A stretch of DNA of 7,966 nucleotides from contig JALOBP010000113.1 of the NCBI GenBank assembly GCA_023228295.1, positions 1-7,966 of the forward strand, written 5' to 3'. Under the pieces are notes generated by a model. That model was not told the origin of the DNA and made no database searches. It saw nothing but the letters and a program-made list of their open reading frames with translations. How positions within the stretch are numbered: position 1 is the stretch's first letter; each line of letters starts with the position of its first letter. The DNA is from Methanoregula sp. (lineage in GTDB: Archaea; Halobacteriota; Methanomicrobia; Methanomicrobiales; Methanospirillaceae). Below, in pieces: positions 5,476 through 7,966 of this stretch. The translations under genes and the position numbers were made by a program.

Positions 5476-6462
5476 ATGGTGTGCAGATTGCAAAAAGACA
5501 GAAATCATGCAGGGGGGGTCGGGAAGATCCCCACAATCATGGCGCTCTGTGCCATGGCAGGAATTGTCGTGCTGCTCATGGCTGCCGGGTGTACAGAGCA
5601 GCAGGGCACGATGGCAACGGAAGAGAACGGGGCCGAAACCCTCACCGTTGCCGTAACGATCCTGCCCCAGAAACAGTTTGTGGAGCGTATCGCCGGCGAG
5701 CATGCCCGCGTCATCGTCCTCGTTCCCCCCGGGGCAAGCCCCCATACCCACGAACCCACCCCGAGACAGCTGGAGGAGATCAGCGGGGCTTCCATCTATT
5801 TCAAAGTTGGATCGGGGATCGATTTTGAACGGGCGTGGATGGACAAACTAAAGGGTGTGAACCCCCGCATGACCATCGTGGACAGTTCCAGAGGCATCCA
5901 GCTGATCGCCGGTGACCCTGACCACGATGAGGAAACCATTGCGGATGCCCATCTATCTGAATCTGAAGAGGAGAGCGGTACCGACCCCCACATCTGGCTC
6001 TCGCCAAAGAACGCCCGGATCATGGTCGAGAACACTTACCTTGGCCTTGCCCGGGCAGATCCCGTTCACGCAGGCGAGTACCGGGCCAATGCCGATGCCT
6101 ACCTAAAGGAACTCGATACACTCGACGCAGATATCACCCGCGAGATCTCCCGAACGCAGATCCGGACCATCATGGTCTATCACCCGGCATGGTCGTATTT
6201 TGCCCGAGACTATGATCTTGTCCAGATCCCCATCGAAACAGATGGCAAGGATCCATCACCGGCAGGAATAGAAAATCTCATACAGCAGGCGAAAGCAGAT
6301 AATATCACGGTCATCTTTGCATCGCCGGAATACAGTACCAAAAGTGCCAAGGTAATTGCAGAAGAGATCGGCGGGAGTGTAGCGCTGGTCGACCCGCTGG
6401 AGGAAGATTATCTGGGGAACATCAGGAATGTATCTGCAGCATTCATACAGGGAGGGAGGTAA
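5476..6462 (+). CDS. znuA: Zinc/manganese-type ABC transporter, substrate-binding lipoprotein
   Basis: A cluster 9 (ZnuA/TroA-type) binding protein that captures a divalent metal outside the membrane. Numbering from ATG 5476 (328 aa), it has a lipoprotein signal ending in LLMAAGC (Cys39) and a fold starting at TLTVAVTILPQKQFVERIAG. Likely metal ligands are His90 (GASPHTHEP), His172 (DPHIWLSP), His236 (YHPAW) and Asp306 (VDPL), a three-His-plus-Asp set as in TroA. The loop before His172 (about 147-170), often His-rich in ZnuA, is instead rich in Asp and Glu. ATG 5476 is preferred because an upstream TTG (5458) falls in the operator-like motif; ATG 5539 would leave no basic residue before the hydrophobic core. 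The stop directly adjoins the znuC start. Zinc is the likely substrate, but manganese or iron cannot be excluded. Confidence 0.9.
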   Translation: MVCRLQKDRNHAGGVGKIPTIMALCAMAGIVVLLMAAGCTEQQGTMATEENGAETLTVAVTILPQKQFVERIAGEHARVIVLVPPGASPHTHEPTPRQLEEISGASIYFKVGSGIDFERAWMDKLKGVNPRMTIVDSSRGIQLIAGDPDHDEETIADAHLSESEEESGTDPHIWLSPKNARIMVENTYLGLARADPVHAGEYRANADAYLKELDTLDADITREISRTQIRTIMVYHPAWSYFARDYDLVQIPIETDGKDPSPAGIENLIQQAKADNITVIFASPEYSTKSAKVIAEEIGGSVALVDPLEEDYLGNIRNVSAAFIQGGR

Positions 6463-7233
6463 GTGACAGCAGCACCGGTTATCGAGGTCGAGGACCTCTG
6501 GCTCAAACGAAACGGCGAGGAGATCCTTGAGGGGATCAACCTCCGGATCATGCCGGGTGATGTCTATGCCATCATCGGGCCGAATGGAGGCGGGAAAACC
6601 ACCCTCTTAAAAGTCATCCTTGGGCTCATACCGCCCGATCGTGGCACCGTCCGCATCCTCGGCGGGCAGCCGCGGGAAAAACGGCACCTCCTTGGCTATG
6701 TCCCCCAGCTGCGCACCTTTGATTTCCATTATCCCATCAGCGTCCGGGAGATGGTCCTCTCGGGCCTGCTCGGCCGGAAAACGGGAATTTTAAAGACCTT
6801 CACTGCCGCAGATACCATGCTCGCCGACAAGGCACTTGCAACCATGGGGATTTCCCATCTCGCCGGCCGGGCCATCCGGGACCTTTCGGGCGGGGAACAG
6901 CAGCGGGTAGTGATTGCCCGCGCACTTGTAGGCGACCCGCAGGTGCTCCTCCTCGACGAGCCGACCGTGTTTGTCGATGCCCCGACCGAGACGCAGTTTT
7001 ACGACATCCTCGGAAACCTTGCCAGAACCATGACCATCGTAATGGTCACCCACGATATCGGGGTGATCGTCTCCCACGTCACCAAGGTAGCCTGCCTTAA
7101 CCGGCGCCTCTTCACCCACGATTCGCGGGAACTGACCGAGGACATGATCCAGGGCGCTTACCAGTGCCCGGTCGACATCATCGCCCACGGCCACCCCCAC
7201 CGGGTCCTGCGTGAGCACGAAAAGGAGGAGTGA
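6463..7233 (+). CDS. znuC: Zinc/manganese-type ABC transporter, ATP-binding subunit
   Basis: The ATPase of the divalent metal importer, 256 aa. It shows Walker A GPNGGGKT (39-46), Q-loop Gln82, signature LSGGEQQ (141-147), Walker B VLLLDE (161-166) and H-loop THD (His197). The C-terminal tail contains AHGHPHRVL (241-249), a His-containing ending often seen in this family. The D-loop reads TVFVDAPTE, with Phe where ZnuC proteins usually have Gly (TVGVD). Translation starts at GTG 6463, directly after the znuA stop (6460-6462); GGAGG at 6451-6455 lies 7 nt upstream, within the last codons of znuA, so the two genes are translationally linked. No ATG fits as well. Confidence 0.93.
   Translation: MTAAPVIEVEDLWLKRNGEEILEGINLRIMPGDVYAIIGPNGGGKTTLLKVILGLIPPDRGTVRILGGQPREKRHLLGYVPQLRTFDFHYPISVREMVLSGLLGRKTGILKTFTAADTMLADKALATMGISHLAGRAIRDLSGGEQQRVVIARALVGDPQVLLLDEPTVFVDAPTETQFYDILGNLARTMTIVMVTHDIGVIVSHVTKVACLNRRLFTHDSRELTEDMIQGAYQCPVDIIAHGHPHRVLREHEKEE
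7224..7228 (+). promoter_or_regulatory. Ribosome binding site that decides the znuB start
   Basis: GGAGG lies 7 nt before TTG 7236 and only 1 nt before the alternative in-frame GTG 7230, which overlaps the znuC stop. Normal spacing therefore favours the TTG. Confidence 0.6.
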
Positions 7234-7235
7234 CA

Positions 7236-7966
7236 TTGTTCTCGCTTCTCGGGTACACGTTCTTCCAGAATGCCCTGCTCGCCGGAATTCTTGCAAGCAT
7301 TGCCTGCGGCATCATCGGAACTTTTGTGATCATCCGTCGCATGGTTTCAGTCAGCGGCGGCATCTCCCATGCAGCTTTCGGCGGGATCGGTCTTGGGTAT
7401 TATCTTGGGATCGAACCCCTTCTCGGCGCCCTCGGGTTCACGATCGGGGCCGCACTCACAATGGGAGAACTCGAACATCGGGCAGAGCAGAACATGGACA
7501 CACTGATCGGGGCCGTATGGGCGACCGGCATGGCGCTCGGGATCCTCTTTATTTACATAACACCCGGATTTGCCCCCGATCTATTCGGATACCTGTTTGG
7601 CAATATCCTTCTGGTACCGCAGGGAGACCTGCTGCTCATGCTGGTGCTGGTGGGGATCATCATCATCACCGTGGGCATTTTTTTTAACGACCTTGTCGCG
7701 GTCACATTTGATGAAGAGTATGCCACCGTGATCAACCTGCCCGTGGAGCGGCTCGTCCTCATCCTTCTGGTACTCATTGCTCTCACCGTGGTCATGCTCA
7801 TCCAGGTGGTCGGGATCATCCTGGTCATCGCCCTCCTCACGCTGCCGGCTGCCATCAGCCGGGAGTGTACCGGACATGTCAAGACCATAATGCTGTATGC
7901 GGTTCTCCTCGGGATCGCCTTCACCACCACGGGCATCTTCCTCTCAGCGATCCTGAACATCCCCTC
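7236..7966 (+). CDS. znuB: Zinc/manganese-type ABC transporter, permease subunit (3' end beyond window)
   Basis: The frame from TTG 7236 runs open to the window end, giving 243 residues without a stop. It is a strongly hydrophobic ABC-3 family (ZnuB/TroC) permease with about seven membrane segments seen. Family hallmarks are VSGGISHAAFGGIGLGYYLG (39-58), LIGAVWATGMALGIL (90-104), FGYLFGNIL (117-125) and VVGIILVIALLTLPAA (191-206). Members are usually about 265-285 aa, so roughly 25-40 residues are missing off the right edge. GTG 7230 is in frame and overlaps the znuC stop, but the GGAGG at 7224-7228 is spaced correctly only for TTG 7236. It completes the binding protein, ATPase and permease set; coupling to znuC is tight (2 nt gap). 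Confidence 0.92.
   Translation, partial: MFSLLGYTFFQNALLAGILASIACGIIGTFVIIRRMVSVSGGISHAAFGGIGLGYYLGIEPLLGALGFTIGAALTMGELEHRAEQNMDTLIGAVWATGMALGILFIYITPGFAPDLFGYLFGNILLVPQGDLLLMLVLVGIIIITVGIFFNDLVAVTFDEEYATVINLPVERLVLILLVLIALTVVMLIQVVGIILVIALLTLPAAISRECTGHVKTIMLYAVLLGIAFTTTGIFLSAILNIP

Overview
The window looks like chromosomal DNA from a methanogenic archaeon with fairly high GC content, plausibly of the Methanomicrobiales. I infer this from four things: archaeal TATA-like promoter boxes, strong GGAGG ribosome binding sites with ATG, GTG and TTG starts, archaeal lipoprotein signal peptides, and a metallo-beta-lactamase-fold protein of the family tied to methanopterin synthesis. No phylogenetic search could be run, so the organism call is an inference.

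Layout. Positions 1-540 form a gene-poor leader. It holds a terminator-like hairpin (21-47), a possible broken gene fragment resembling the CGGC-domain cysteine-rich proteins (188-325), and an AT-rich promoter with an inverted repeat (479-507). A forward operon follows at 541-3815: a molybdate/tungstate-type binding lipoprotein (modA), a single-domain TrmO-like tRNA methyltransferase, the permease (modB) and the ATPase with a TOBE domain (modC). A convergent gene on the minus strand (3836-4690) encodes a metallo-beta-lactamase-fold enzyme of the dihydropterin-ribofuranosyl-aminobenzene-phosphate synthase type. A divergent intergenic region (4691-4981) carries promoters for both directions and an A6T6 palindrome. 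From 4982 to the right edge a second forward block encodes a DtxR/MntR-family regulator and a zinc/manganese-type ABC importer: znuA, znuC, and znuB cut off by the window end.

How the genes work together. The left operon would import molybdate or tungstate, needed for the Mo/W-dependent formylmethanofuran dehydrogenase of methanogens. The right block would import a divalent metal, probably zinc, under the adjacent regulator. The most interesting signal is a 17-bp motif, TTTGG-N7-CCAAA, found twice. One copy abuts the TATA box of the regulator gene (4933-4949). The other lies immediately before the znuA start codon (5457-5473). The copies match at 14 of 17 positions, and I found no other copy in the window, so they look like operators of the regulator, which would control both itself and the importer. 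The regulator also lacks most of the usual MntR/DtxR metal ligands, so it may sense metal differently from its characterised relatives.
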